In this document: positions 41,341 through 54,133 of the stretch, piece by piece | Numbering within the stretch: the first letter of the stretch is position 1 | How the letters are laid out: the number at the start of each line of letters is the position of its first letter | Source of the DNA: Durusdinium trenchii | Lineage: Eukaryota > Sar > Dinophyceae > Suessiales > Symbiodiniaceae | Direction: 5' to 3' | NCBI GenBank assembly: GCA_963970005.1 | Contig: CAXAMN010029005.1 | Coordinates: 74,855 to 138,854 of the forward strand | Length of the DNA stretch: 64,000 nucleotides | The notes under the pieces: model-generated | Database searches by the model: none | The model's input: the letters and a program-made list of their open reading frames with translations, nothing else | What the model was told of the DNA's origin: nothing | Made by a program: the position numbers and the translations under genes

Positions 41341-44300
41341 GTGACAAAAACAAAAGGGTGTCTCTCGTGGGCAGGATGCGAGATGCATCTTCCAGTGCAC
41401 AAAGTAAAAGCCCCACTGAGGACATATTTGGTTTAGGTCCCCAGCAACCTTGGCTGGTTCAAGAAGCAGGTCGGCCACTAGACTTGAATAGGCTTCAGAA
41501 AAAAAGGGAGTCCAAGCCAGAACAACAATGCAGAAGAATCCACAGGAATCCGCTGATTGCAAAGGAACCAACATAATCAACATACAAAACGTAAACTTGT
41601 GTCAAACAAACCGGAATTGAAACTCATGGGTGTTCCCCCCACCAAAAAAACAAACAAAAACCGGGCCGCCATGGTCTTCGGAGATGATGCGTTCCTCGTG
41701 CCGACGCTGGCAGTGCCATCAAAGACCAAGCGACCTGGAGCCGTGCACATGATGCACTCCGAGATCCAAGAAATCTACAGTAAGTGTTCTGATTCATACA
41801 GATCTGGCAAATCATCCTACAAGCTCCTGTTCTTGGATACACCAAGTACTGCAACATACTGCAACCCTCCATAGTACATGTCGACAGTTCCAACTCCTCG
41901 GCTACCTTCAAGTTTCTTCACCTGCCTGGCCCAAACAACGTGGGCCGGTTGAATTGCAGAATCCCAGGTTTGCTGTTCAAAGCAAGGGATGCTTTCTCTA
42001 TCTCCTGACTCCCTTGTGGTCACTTATAGCTCGGCCCGAGATTGTAGTTTGGGAGAACATGAGAACGCTATCCAATATGATTGAAAACTATATGACCACA
42101 CCTACTACCAGATTCCAACAATATATATTGGTAGATGGATGTATTATACTTTGACGGTATTGATTCTCTGTGCTTTGAAAGCAGTCCATCACTGTCTTTG
42201 TCACATGCTGGTGCTGAAGGGGCTTCATGGATTGAAGGTGTATGCCCATGTCCATCCATGCAACAATGACAAAAGAAGCACAGCACCGCGCAGCACTCAG
42301 ACTTTGCAAAGTTCTGCCGAGCAAGATGAGGTGCAAACAAGTTCCATGGTGTTTGTCTCTTCTTTTTCATGGCTGTTCCATGGTACAGGAACGGGTCTTC
42401 GGAACCTGCAGGCGTTCCTCTATACCTGCAGGGACCAGTTCTCCACGCATTGTTCTTGGGCACCACGCCATCGAGATGTTCCATCCAAACCTTCCGCTGC
42501 GAAGCGTCTGAGCGTTCCAGAAAGCAGCGCACCGGCTGCAAATGGCCCACCTGTCCGTGGGTGTGTGGTACAAACACAAGGGTTTTATATAGCTTTTGGA
42601 GGGCTAACATACTAGTAGCATCCTGCATCCTTGCTACTAGCAGTGATGCACCTTGCTAGTAGTAGCTTATAGCTACTAGTAGTAATGCCCTTGTTACTAG
42701 TAGCTTTAAGGTCATCATTATTTGAGGCTGTTCAAGACGCTGGGCAAATGGCTGAACCAATGCGCCCTGTTCAGACCCTCCAAGGCGCGACACCTTTGCG
42801 AACGGGCGATGCAACGAGTCGTTTGGGGGGGCGATGCAACGACTCGTTGCATGGTACCCATTGGTACTTACCATATCTTACTACCTCTCATGCTGTTTGA
42901 GTTTCGGGACTTGTACTCTTAGGTCAGAGATCCTCAGGCTTGGCTCAACTTCCGTTCCAGACCGATTTAAACTCCAAGCAGGATGCGTTTCAACGTGCTT
43001 AGCTCCGCTCCCCCAGACCGCACCATGTTCACAAAGTGCACCGAGATGGAGCCCGTCTCGAACCAAGCTGGGCCAAAGGCCTGGCTGGGTGTAGGATAGC
43101 TAGTTGAACAACTCAGTATGGTTGCTGGTTGGTGGACAAAGCAATACAGGGAAGAGAGATGAAGAGAGTACTGATTGTTGTCCCCGGCTACACATGGGTG
43201 TTGAAGTGGCTCGTGAAGGATCCATTTCTCGCATCAATGATCATCTGACCCGTCACATGGAGGCATATAAATATCTGGTTCCTAATACTGCAAGGGTGCA
43301 ACGTGCATATGCGAAGCTGTGTGTGGTCTATGATATAGGTGAGCTTCTCAGAAAACAAAAACCCAAGCAGGTTCCAGCTCGTCCGGTCCTACCTGGACAC
43401 AAGGGTTTGTGATGTTGCGAGACAAAATGTTCAGAATAGATTGGAAAATAGATTCCTCTATGGAGACTTTCATTTGCTCGCCACACCAATGCCTCCAAGA
43501 GTAGAGGCGTAAGCTGTGACCAATGCACCGTGCCATGGATGGGGTGCCATGGATGGGCGCCAGCTTTAAGCCCACCTGATCTGCATGGAGCATGGAAGAA
43601 GCAGGATGGGCTACAAAAGTCCTTGAACTAGAAAGCTCAGTTCCAAGGAAAACCCAAAGGCATCCAAAGGCAGAACGAGGCAGACCGCATCCCTGCTTCC
43701 TTCCTAGTGCAGTGTAGTGCAACTACCATAGAAACCACACTGCTTCTACCGCCATCTTCAGCTCTTCCGCCATCACCCCCACCTGGGCGGCCGTCGCATC
43801 GTCATGAATGGCCTTATGCCCTCCACCGACCACTTGCTCCTCGCCAAGGTTGGGTGAGTCCATGGGCTCAATGAAGAGGGATTGGTAGAGGCCTCCTTTG
43901 AGGCTCCAGACCCCACAACTGCAAAGGTGCTCCAGGAGGTTTGAATGATGGTATTCCTTTCCTAGTGTTCCTCGAAATTTCTGGGGACGACTCTGGTCTT
44001 CTTGTGAAACACACTTCACAGTCTTGAATCAGCAGGACGCAACATTTACTAATACTTACCTATTGTGTCTCGAGAGTTTTGTTTTGACTGACCCATCATA
44101 GACTCCCAGAGAACAATGGAGAACAAAAACAACTCGGGCCTGAAATCCGCGACATGAAGATTCTTTACCTCACAGTGCAATGTTCTTCTAAATGTCAATC
44201 TCGCTCAAGATCCACAAAGCAAAATATACATATTGATTTACATTGGAGGTGGGGGTATACTACACCAAACCATACTTTAATAGGGTCAATGAACAAACCT

Positions 44301-44407
44301 CCCCCATTTGCACACACGAGTTTCAGTGAGAGTCTCTTTCCTGTTCCACTCAACGAATCATCACCATTCAAACAAACATCTGGGAGATTTGCCAATCTCT
44401 AACTTAT

Positions 44408-44452
44408 CTCAACCAACCAACTGACCAACTAACCGACCAACCAAGCGACCAA
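44408..44452. repeat. Imperfect 8-bp tandem repeat (ACCAACYA type)
   Basis: Five to six units of the form ACCAACTG / ACCAACTA / ACCGACCA / ACCAAGCG / ACCAACC in direct succession. A simple minisatellite. Confidence 0.7.
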
Positions 44453-45189
44453 CCTCTCATAGCCTCTCGTCTTGGTTTGCCCATCTCCACTCACCTCTCC
44501 ACTCGACCGCTGAGCCTGCAGATCGTTGGGTGGCCGCCGCCAAGCGCCCAGCAAGCAAGGCACGTCCGGGCGATGCTTGCTCATTGGAGAGAAAGAGTAT
44601 ATGTCCTCGTCTGACAGCTGAGTCCTCTATGCAAATACTGTACATTCATTTCTTGCGATGCATATGCATATATGTTTGGCTCTAGAAAGGGATAGCATAT
44701 ACATCAAATCCAGTGCAACTGACCAGTGGTTCAGCTTCCACAAATATCTTGATGCTATTGAAGTACAATAGCTCCAAAGAATTTGAGCTGAACAAAGCTT
44801 GGCGAGAATACGTATAGAAGGCTGTGTTCCAAGCCTCTCTCAAGGTCGGCTTTCAGTCCAAATACTCAACAGACATATCACACCTATGCTTGCTTGTCTT
44901 GAAATTCTTGTTTCAAACACAACTTGTACTGTTGTGATCTTAAGATGCAAAGGAAAGCGCCGTAAAAATCCACATGTCGTTCTGTGTTCAGCAATCGCTC
45001 CGCTTTTGCATTTTGTCACAGCTTTGATCTTGCTTGGGACGAACCATCACGCCAACTGGCTGTGCTTCGGAAGGCGTACGCTGCCTGTCATAGGGCCATG
45101 GCGACCCCAGCGATTGCCGCGATTGAAACCGGAGGACTCAGTGACGCGCCCCCAGTAGACTGAGGTGTGGTTAGGGGATGAAGAAAACA

Positions 45190-45252
45190 CTACTAGCGAT
45201 GGCCTCCAACCTACTAGCGATGGTCTCCAACCTACTAGCACTGGCCTCCAAC
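45190..45252. repeat. Three copies of the 21-bp dispersed minisatellite (inverse orientation)
   Basis: CTACTAGCGATGGCCTCCAAC and two near-identical copies (45190-45210, 45211-45231, 45232-45252). The reverse complement matches the unit at 9172 and 62775. Confidence 0.85.
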
Positions 45253-46022
45253 CTACTGACTAGCTAGGGAGAAACGGGGAATAAAAGAAAGGTTTCTGTA
45301 GAATGGCCAACAAGTTTCAAGCCGCATGTGTGCGAAGACGGTCATCGGGGGGTCCTTTCGAGGGGGGTGCTGGTGCCTGATGCCCGATGGGACTCCACAC
45401 AAACCGAATTCAAGTGCACAGGTTCCCCTGACGAAGTTGATACAAGTGCTGAATCGGCTACTATTCTGCAAAGGAAGCTTCTCGTTGCCACATGGAAGAC
45501 AAGTGGTCACAATTCACAGAAAACCCTCTATATAAGAGTTATTTCAGGGGTCAACTCTTGAACATGTCATTGTCCTCTGCCTAGCGTGTCCCCTGTTGGT
45601 GAGTGGCATTTCGCTATGGATACTCTTTGATTTATTCGTGACAGCATGCTTTGAGTATTGACAACCAAAATAGACTACACGACCACAACCTTCAAGCACA
45701 AGTTGTTGGATGGATGTCGGCCCACCACATTAATCTCTTCATGGTGTGGGGTGGCAAACTGAACGATACAAGAACAACTGCTTCAAAACAACTTCGCTCC
45801 TGCCGCTCCACTGCCGGTAGACAAATACAGGAAGACCAGTTTGAAGAAACCAATGGGGCAGGATGGGGCAAATGAGGGAAATTCGGAAACACATGGATCA
45901 TATAAACATGATTAAACAGTGACAAAGTAGAACAACTATACCTTCTGAACGCCGGGAAACCTCAACCTTTCTTCTCAATCTTTCTCATCCTGCCAAACCC
46001 ATCAAACACACCTGCAATCCGA

Positions 46023-46117
46023 TCAAATCTTCCTCAATCTCCTCGCCTCCATGCCCTCCCAGCTGCGATCCACCGCTTGGGCGGCGTCCGCCTCCAAGGC
46101 TTTGGACTCTTGAGTGC
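46023..46117 (-). CDS. Terminal exon, charged helical tail, unknown protein
   Basis: The exon follows GGCCGAG in phase 1 and reads 30 codons to TGA at 46025-46023: TQESKALEADAAQAVDRSW, then EGMEARRLRKI. The pattern of Ala, Glu and Arg suggests an amphipathic helix. Another frame through the same DNA ends at a good donor (TTGCAG|GTGTGT), so frame choice is uncertain. No family is recognised. Confidence 0.38.
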
Positions 46118-48072
46118 CTCGGCCACAGCATTGGAACAGGAGAAAGCGATGGAAAAAGCGGTTCCACAAGCTGGTAGTCTTATCAGTACCTTGGGATGCT
46201 TCAGCTATCTCAGGGTTGGATGATGGATGTGTGTTTTTTTGTCCACAACCAGTTCGCCACGATTAGGTGCCAATGCACACATTCTAGGCCGATTGGAACT
46301 TGAAGGAGAATCTCCCACGACCCTTGCGGGTCATGTTCCCATGGTCATAGCATGTCATAGCCATGAGCGCCGCAAGAGATCCTGCTCCACCCATTGGACG
46401 GTGGGTCGTTCGACCTCAGTCCTGCTTGGCGAACACAAAACATGGTGTCGACTCGACAACTGTTCATCGTATCACAAGAATGGCAAAGTATAGGTTCTGA
46501 CCCGTCCACAAACGGGAGTTAACAACAAAAAACATGAGTTCACAAGCTCATGACCCATGGTATACCATGCTCCTGAGCTGTGTTGAGATCTCTCCGAGGT
46601 GCTATGAATCTCAATGTAGAGCCTGGCAGGATGTCCAGTCAGGTCCAGGTGGAACATACCATGGGATATGTCAAAGCCACAGGAACCCCTATCGACCTGT
46701 CGTGCTCTGTGGTGGTTGAAGAAGGAACAGGGCTGCTAGACCACTGCTAGGCCATGCAAATGTATTTCTTGAGTTTGTGTTTGATCCACCTGAACAGTTT
46801 GAGCGACTTGGAATCCAAACTTCTTCGACCCAAAGTGTCCCGCTGACCTCTGCACTGTTTGAAAGTTGAACCGTCCCCAATGGGTCGAGTTCCTTTCACC
46901 AGCAAGCACAGGTCAAACAGGCAGGATAAATGAGAAGAAACATGAAAAAACGTGAACCGCAAACTCGACCCCCCTTGACAAAAGCAAATGTCTTGTCAAG
47001 GCGGCATCCTGTGGGGAGCAAATTCGTGGCATCCTGGTTTCATGGCGAAGACCATTCGAGGGAACCGTGGGCTCCGACTTTCTGGGAGCCCCTCATAGCA
47101 ATGAAGTCCCAGTTAGCGCTATATGACATATGAGGTACAGTCAAGTGTTCATTTTGTGCAGCTGTCACATCCTCGTTGTGTCTGAAACCATGTCTTGGAA
47201 CCGTATGAGCCAGGGTATCCTTTCTTTCTGTGAGTTCCGTATCGTTCGCCAGGGTTTGGAGCATGGCATATGACTGCAACGGTTCCTATGCAATCGTAAT
47301 TAGATGTCGCAACATGTTGAAGGAACTTCATATGAAACGTGATGTTCCTATAGATCTTGGAACTGTTGCTTGATGTTGCTTGCATTCTGGGACATATGCC
47401 AGCATCCTCCAACAATTGGTTTCGGTTTCACACACAGGATTCACTGAGGTTACAAGTTGTTTCAAGCGATTGAATCCTGAGGAAATCGGCATATTTTATG
47501 TTCTTTGGTAGTGGGTCACTGCAAGCCCACCTCGGCGCCAAATCCAGCTGCCGGACGAAGCCGCGAAAGCCCTGAGCCAAAGAAACTGATGATTGGGGTC
47601 ACTTCATCTGGTCTGGCAGATTCTGACAGTTTGGGTCACCATATTGAACCCATAGAAATGGAAGATGATAGAAGGGGTGATGTCTCTGTGTTGGCTAGAA
47701 AAGTTATGAAAAGTGAGCCACCCTTAAACATGGGATACTGTAATTTCAAAAACATGAGCATATGGATACCGCCTGAAGGTTTGCAAAGATCTGTGGTACT
47801 CCCGCAGTCTGTGGGCGAGCGCTAAAATGATCGTCTCTCTTCCGCAAGTTGTGGGACTAGAGTATGAGGGCTGTTGTCAGCCTCAAGCGCGCCACAGAAG
47901 CACATGACCACCAAAGCAATGGAGTTACTGGAGTGGTCGACATACATCTGGTTTGCCAAATGTACATGCCAGCTCGGAGCAGCTCAAGCCAGGAGCACCC
48001 CAAAAAAACAGCGACGGCCATCTCGAAGCCCATACAACCCATCCATCCATCCCATCCATCCCCTCTCCAGCC
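46118..48072. other. No gene model supported
   Basis: Only short, conflicting frames. A CCATCC-rich simple stretch at about 48030-48062 adjoins the next exon. Nothing else is recognised. Confidence 0.35.
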
Positions 48073-48192
48073 TGCCTCCAGCTCTGCTCGCCTGACCTCC
48101 TCCAGCTTCTTCTGCCGCCGCCCGAAGTCATAGCGCCGCCGTGACAGCTCGGCCCAGTGCCCTGACCGGTCGACCGGCGCGTGGACCGATAC
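48073..48192 (-). CDS. Candidate internal exon, basic coiled-coil segment
   Basis: The exon follows acceptor TCCCCTCAG in phase 0 and reads about 40 codons: VSVHAPVDRSGHWAELS, then RRRYDFGRRQKKLEEVRRAEL. Strong Arg/Lys/Glu alternation indicates a charged coiled coil. The 3' limit is uncertain, because the frame stays open into a simple CCATCC repeat. An alternative frame on the same strand is Gly/Ser-rich. No function is assigned. Confidence 0.4.
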
Positions 48193-49927
48193 CTGAGGGG
48201 ACGTGTAAAGGAAGCGTCGTCAGATTGACAGATTTCGGGTGATTTTGGAGGTTTGGTGGGGGGTTGAGACAACGTGAGTCTGAGTTTCTTCCATTGGTGG
48301 GGGATTAAATAGAGTCTTGGTAGGAAAAGTGCAACGTGTGCTCCTCCAACGTCCAAGTTTGGTGGGGTTGGGCAATGGCTGCAAAGGGAGGCTGGTGAAT
48401 GGAGTTGAAAAAAGTGAACCCAGGAGGTCACCTGCTGGAGTGGATGATGAGAGGGTGTGATCATCTACCGCATGCACTTTGTAACCTACCTAACACATCT
48501 AAGACGAACTCTAAGGTGGAATAGCTGGCCCCAAGGCCGACATCTTTTCTTCCAATGACCACCACTATGTCACCACTTATCAAAAACTCCACAGGCTGGC
48601 AGAAGGATCATTTATGTCTCTTCAGCTATGAGTTGGATTGTGGTTTCACGTCCCAGCTACTACCAGCATCTACCAGCTCCTTCAAACTGATATCTGTGGG
48701 ATTTTGTGGGGCTTCTTTGGTCATCTTGAGGAGAAAAAGAAACTACAAGTTCCAGTGATGTGGACCGCTGTATTCCTTCATTGAGCTTCGGCCAATACGT
48801 ATGATTCACCCTCTATGTCGTATCAAGTTCTTACGCTGGTGCTTGCGCGTTGTTTACGCAACCACAGTTTTAGCTTACGTGAGGCCTTGGTTAACAAAAG
48901 TCCTACGCTAAGCTTACGCCATGAGACAATTATGATTCCGAAAGGTTCCCCCAAAGGATTTGCTTACGCAGCAATACATGTTGTTCTTCATGTTCTTGTA
49001 AAGAACAGCACATACGCACACCTTACACAACACGTGTGTTCAACATGGAGCTTACGCAACCTTACGCATCACAATGTTTTCCATACGCCACAGATTGATA
49101 TAACATAGATTAATGGAATGCCAAGGGAGGTTTTGGCTATTGCTCAATTGAAGTCACTTCGTAGCTCTCGAGTACCGATTAGAACAGCACTCGAAGATAT
49201 TCGATGTGAACCCCTTTTCCGTCCTTGACCAATTGCAGAATCAGAATGGCTTTAGACTCCCGTAGCTTGAGGTACGACGATAAGTAGAGTCTTGGAGCCA
49301 TTAACTTGGACGGACATTTCCCCCAGCACCGGCCAAGAGGCTAGAAAACTCCTCTCTGAGGTTCTTGGGAGCCTTCCATCAGCACGTGCGCGAGGCAACT
49401 GCCCACGTGGCGCAAGCGCAATCCGATGTGCTGTCTAACTACCATCCATCCAACATCCTCCTGTTCATCTATCCAAACCATCCAAGGCCATGCAGAAGTG
49501 GGAACCGGTGGACTCATCCAACATCAGCCACGGTGACCCACCCCCCATCCTTATCTCCATCCCGGGACCCGTGCTACTCGTTCGAGACAAATTCCACCCA
49601 GTGGACCCAAGTTGAAGAGGATCAAAACCAATCACCTTCAAAACCATCCAAGGTATATATTTATGTATTATATATACTATATGTTTATATAATTTTATAT
49701 CTATAACATCCCAAAGAAGCTGATTCAATCTGCACCCAACATGCAGACTGTTCCTCCAACCTCCCCATCCCCTATCCTCTGCCAAGATCGAGGCCAAGCC
49801 CTCTTTCTGTCGATGAAACTCTTCCTCCTCCAACTCCTCTTGGGCTCAAAGCGCATCCCCGGTCACTGCCACTGCTTCCAAAGCAGTTCCGAAAGACGCA
49901 TTTGGGGAAACAAAACCAAGGACATGT
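48193..49927. other. No gene model supported; TACGC-rich patch inside
   Basis: Apart from the TACGC cluster (48828-49092) and TA-rich tracts near 49655-49700, no structure is evident. A 97-codon plus-strand frame at 48815 overlaps the cluster and looks non-coding. Confidence 0.35.
48828..49092. repeat. Cluster of TTACGC words (decayed 10-bp repeat?)
   Basis: Nine TACGC words and one TACGT occur within about 260 bp, against well under one expected. Most are CTTACGC, and two are adjacent as CTTACGCAAC CTTACGCATC. They are all in the same orientation with irregular spacing. This is either a degraded short tandem repeat or a set of binding sites. Confidence 0.5.
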
Positions 49928-50108
49928 TAATGTTGACCTTTGATTTATAAACGACCCTAGAATAATGTCACTTTTTTTCCTGCACAGATTTATAAAGGCC
50001 CCCAGAATAATGTCTTTTTTTTTGGGAGGGGTAGTTGTAGTGGGATATTTGTTATTGTTATAGTTTTCTTTTTCCCTTTTGAGTTTGCTGGGATTTGCTT
50101 ATCTTACA

Positions 50109-50236
50109 GGCTTTTGGATTGAGATTTCTATCAAACATTTGGAGATTTCCATTGAGATTTGATGCTTTTGGAGGCTTTTGGATGGAGATTTCTATTGAAA
50201 ATTTGAAGATTTCCATTGAGATTTGATGCGCACTTT
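50109..50236. repeat. 64-bp tandem duplication
   Basis: GGCTTTTGGATTGAGATTTC... at 50109-50172 is repeated with few changes at 50173-50236. More copies may be hidden in the adjoining run of N. Confidence 0.8.
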
Positions 50237-50319
50237 CTTTATAAAATCCCTTATTCAAAAGTATTGAAAAACAAAAAAAATCATTCAAGCAAAGGGGGTA
50301 GTCCAGCAAGCAGCTTTCT

Positions 50320-50562
50320 NNNNNNNNNNNNNNNNNNNNNNNNNNNNNNNNNNNNNNNNNNNNNNNNNNNNNNNNNNNNNNNNNNNNNNNNNNNNNNNNN
50401 NNNNNNNNNNNNNNNNNNNNNNNNNNNNNNNNNNNNNNNNNNNNNNNNNNNNNNNNNNNNNNNNNNNNNNNNNNNNNNNNNNNNNNNNNNNNNNNNNNNN
50501 NNNNNNNNNNNNNNNNNNNNNNNNNNNNNNNNNNNNNNNNNNNNNNNNNNNNNNNNNNNNNN
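50320..50562. other. Assembly gap (243 N)
   Basis: Unknown bases. Open frames reported across it have no meaning. A run of G follows on the right edge. Confidence 0.99.
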
Positions 50563-50597
50563 GGGGGGGGGAGTTTATAAATCAAGAGTCAACATTA

Positions 50598-53500
50598 CTG
50601 GTTGTTTCAACCTCTTGGTAAAAGGCACCCAAGTGGTAACAACAATATTGGTGTCAATTAATAGATTAAAATAGATTGCAATAAATTGATATAAATTGTA
50701 TATGTAATATAGTAATAGTATATAGCTGCCGTATACCTGATTCAATTCAATTCTCAACACCCATGCATGATGCGATGATTCACATGGCCCACCCACCCAT
50801 GCACCAGTCACAAAAGGATCGCCTCTCCCCCGAGCCAGCTTCGTGCTTCGTGGAGCCAGACGTCTTGCGGTACACCCTCCCAGCCCAAGACTGTCGTCTG
50901 GTGAGTCTGGTCCGCCGAAAAGCCCAAAAGACTTCAAAGAAAGACCAGAAATCCCTCACCGCCCTCCACCAAAAACGACCGAAATCCGCTACCTTCAGAA
51001 AGATCTGAGAAATGTCATGTGGGTGAAGAAAGACCACGAAACCCACGAGGCCCTCCACAACTCCTCCAAGATCCATCGAAGCTGCTTTTGCCAACAGGCT
51101 TCGATCCGCGCTCGGACCTTCGTTGGCTCGAACTCCGTCTGGACCTGAGACATGGATGGACATGGAACAGGTCCAACACATTTTGGAAAGGAAAGAACGG
51201 TTGCGCGCAAAGATCTTCAATTAATTGGATCACCGTCTTCTAGTTGATTTGCTGGCACAAAGTGGAACACTGAATCACAGCAACAAGGGGACAAGGTGAG
51301 TGTTTTTTTTGAACGACGAGGAACAAGGGCTGAACAGATGGGATGTGTCGTGAATTTCGGAGCTTATTTGCTAGCATCATTGCTGATCTCAAATCCCCGG
51401 ACTTCTCTTGAGCAAATCTCTCAGCAACCTCTCAGATGGTTGTTCCACAGCATTTGCGAGGCCTGAAGCGAGTACAATCCAGTGGTGTGAGGCGCGTCTC
51501 ACAAACAAGTGTTCTGTGTCTCCCAAAGCCGGGAGAGCCTCGGAATGGTTCTCATGGTGTTTTCATATGTTTTCATGTCATTATATTTGTTCCTCAAAAA
51601 CATACATCCTCCCCATGTCATACAGGATATTGCCATTGTGATGTTCCTACGAAACATATATCCAAACACGGTGGCTTCCTTGGAGACCTTCAGACTTGAG
51701 ACAAACCATTAGTGCCTTGCTACTCAACTGTTGCATTCATTTGGCAGCTCTTTCCCATCGAGACCACCTGTCTGTCTGAGTGCCCGGGGCCAAGAGCCGA
51801 AGTTTCAGGAAGCGCTTCCCTTCCAAGTTGCTCCTGGGCATTCCGCCGCTGGTGCGGCCGCGGCGCGGCCGCGGTGCCACGGCTGTCAAGTGGCGGCTGT
51901 CAAAACCGTGGAGTGAACGAACGATGCCGTGCATCGACGCTTTGGCGGTGAATGTCACAGCTATCGGATATGGGCGGCAGGTCAAGGCTCTCTCATAGAA
52001 CCCATCCAGGAATGACCCATCTTGTACTCCTATATATATTTGCTATTGTATGAAGATGTATGAAGTAATGCAAGGCCAGCTAGGTGCTATGTCGGAATCT
52101 ATCCCGACTCCCCACGATACGAATGCCGATCGGGACAATTGACATGGCAAACCTGGATGGGTCATGGTCACACCAAGGGTTATGAAACACCCTGACAGAC
52201 AATCTTGGATAGAACTCATGAACCTCCAACAAAGCACCTTCCAAGCACTGGCTTCCTCTGTTTGCCTCGTGCTAGTCAACTTTCGTGTTGCTTCGGTGTC
52301 CAAGTTAGCCCTTCATCCTGGCCCCTGGCGCCGAACTTTTCATGAAAACTATATATATATATATTGAAGCCAAAACGGGGCATTTCACTCCGTCCTCCAC
52401 TGGCAGAAACTGAACGGACAGCCTGAAAAGATCATGAATGATAGTATATAGTGTTCGAACTAAAACAAATAACATGGTCTATGAGATTGTGCCATCACCA
52501 TCTCGGGCTCAAAGATTTCTTCGAGGCACAGCTGCACGATGTATCCCAGCTGCTGCTTGGTGCGCAAGTCCTCACCACATGAGGCTGTTGGGTTTTGTGA
52601 GGACTGCCTCCGCTCACTGACCCAACACATGGGGCAGTTGCCTGTGAAAGGTTGCATAAAGGTGTATGATCTTTATACCCTCATGTCTTTATACTGTGAA
52701 AATCTGTGAAAGGTTATCTTTATACCCTCATGATCCCTCATGTCTTCCACACTCAACCGTAGAATTCCAATTGGTGTCGGAGTAGAAATACATGTATAAT
52801 GGCAGCCCTGGCGAAGCAACTCTGTTCACCATATATCAGGAGCACTATCAGGAGCCTTTTCGACCCTTGGTTGGCGCAAAGTCCTGACAAAAGGACATCC
52901 CCAGAGTCCGAATGCATGCGAATGCATGGTGCCCGGGTCGGTGAGTCAAAAGATCGACTACACTGGATGACCCGAACCATGGGATGTTCTTTCTTGGAGC
53001 CGGGTCTGTCCCAAAGATGGAGCGCCGATGGAGACTTGACTGGAGAACCAGGTGAATTCTCCGATTGCTCTCGGCAGTGTCAGCGATGTTGCTCTCGGCC
53101 CGGACTCCCAGTGTTCCCTGCAATGGACTCACCGCAAAGATCCGCACAATACAAAGCACAGGATCGTCCAACTGTGGAAGGAAGCAAGTGTTGTTGTAAT
53201 AATTCTAGTCTCACTATGTTTCACCGAGCCAGTCTGACGCTGGAAATAGTTTTGTGAGCAAACAGAGTCTTAACATCTGACGGATGACACAACATCTGGC
53301 TATAGGAACCGATCACCCCCCCCGATCTGACTGGGTTTGACCAAGAATTCACCAGGCCTCAAAGACTTTGGGATTCAACATCCGCACCAGGAGGGAAGTG
53401 AAGACACTTTGCCTCACATGTGGCTGCGACGTTTTTTTGGTGAAAACATGTCTGCGTCCGATGTGGAAAGGAAGGAACCCCTGGCGAACACCTGGCTGCT

Positions 53501-54133
53501 TCAAGTTGGCAGCTATTGATCTCACTTCTCGAAAACAGGAGTTTGAGACTTATTTCAGAAAGTGAAAGAATACTCTGAGATCTCGCGGAAGCTGATATGG
53601 ACAAACATATCGCTCTAAGACCTGGGGTCGAGCAGCTGATGAGGTGTACGGTTCAAGCCCCTTCCCATGGGGTGTGACAGCAGGCTGCTGCCAGGTTGCT
53701 GCAAGCCGTCTGGCAGTTGCAGTTCCATCACCACACAATTGTTGCGCTCCTGAGGCCCAGACTGGATCACCACTCCATTCGATATGACTCCATCGATTCG
53801 GTGAACTCATGGGATCAAAACAAAGAACAAAACCACCAAACATGGCCCTGGCAGGCGGGCACTCAGACCCACCGGTTGACCTACCCAGGTGTCGATCGTT
53901 CACCGCCGGACTGCAGCTTTGCACGCATTCCTGAGTTGTCCCCGCACAGCCAGAATGCCAACGATCCGATGGACAAGTTGCCAATCTTGACAGCTTTAGA
54001 CTCCAAAGCTGGTTCGTCACCAACTTCGCAGCTCACTTCCTAGCAAACTAAGTGCTTCACCCAGCTCCACCTCCAGTCATCAAACATCATGTTACAGTAA
54101 AGCTCCTTTTTCTTTTTGCTTCCAGCCTTCTTC
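50598..54133. other. No gene model supported; weak exon candidates
   Basis: The best weak candidate is a plus-strand piece near 51920-51981 (TMPCIDALAVNVTAIGYGRQ before CAG|GTCAAG). Near 51853-51876 a very GC-rich patch has two NotI-type GCGGCCGC words. A direct duplication (TGTGAAAGGTT...TTTATACCCTCATG) lies at 52642-52735. The rest shows short conflicting frames. Confidence 0.35.

Larger units (their letters stand above)
41341..46022. other. No gene model supported
   Basis: This is the right flank of the retrotransposon. Short frames on both strands conflict. Visible small structures are an ACTAGTAG/TAGCTACTAG-rich stretch at 42608-42715 that can fold back on itself, a tandem 14-bp word (GTGCCATGGATGGG) near 43536-43560, and the repeats listed separately at 44408 and 45190. 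Confidence 0.35.
49928..50597. mobile_element. Second inverted-repeat element, spanning the assembly gap
   Basis: The left arm 49928-49952 (TAATGTTGACCTTTGATTTA...) and the reverse complement of 50573-50597 agree at 23 of 25 positions. Between them are a 30-bp direct duplication (TTTATAAA...AGAATAATGTC at 49946 and 49990), a 64-bp tandem repeat and 243 N. TA stands at both outer ends. It is probably a non-autonomous TIR element or foldback structure; the gap prevents proof. Confidence 0.45.

Noticed and set aside
50058-50674. Open frames crossing the run of N
   Set aside because: They consist mainly of unknown residues and cannot be interpreted.
53648-53662. GGTTCAAGCCC, resembling a tRNA T-arm
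   Set aside because: No matching acceptor or anticodon stem can be drawn around it.
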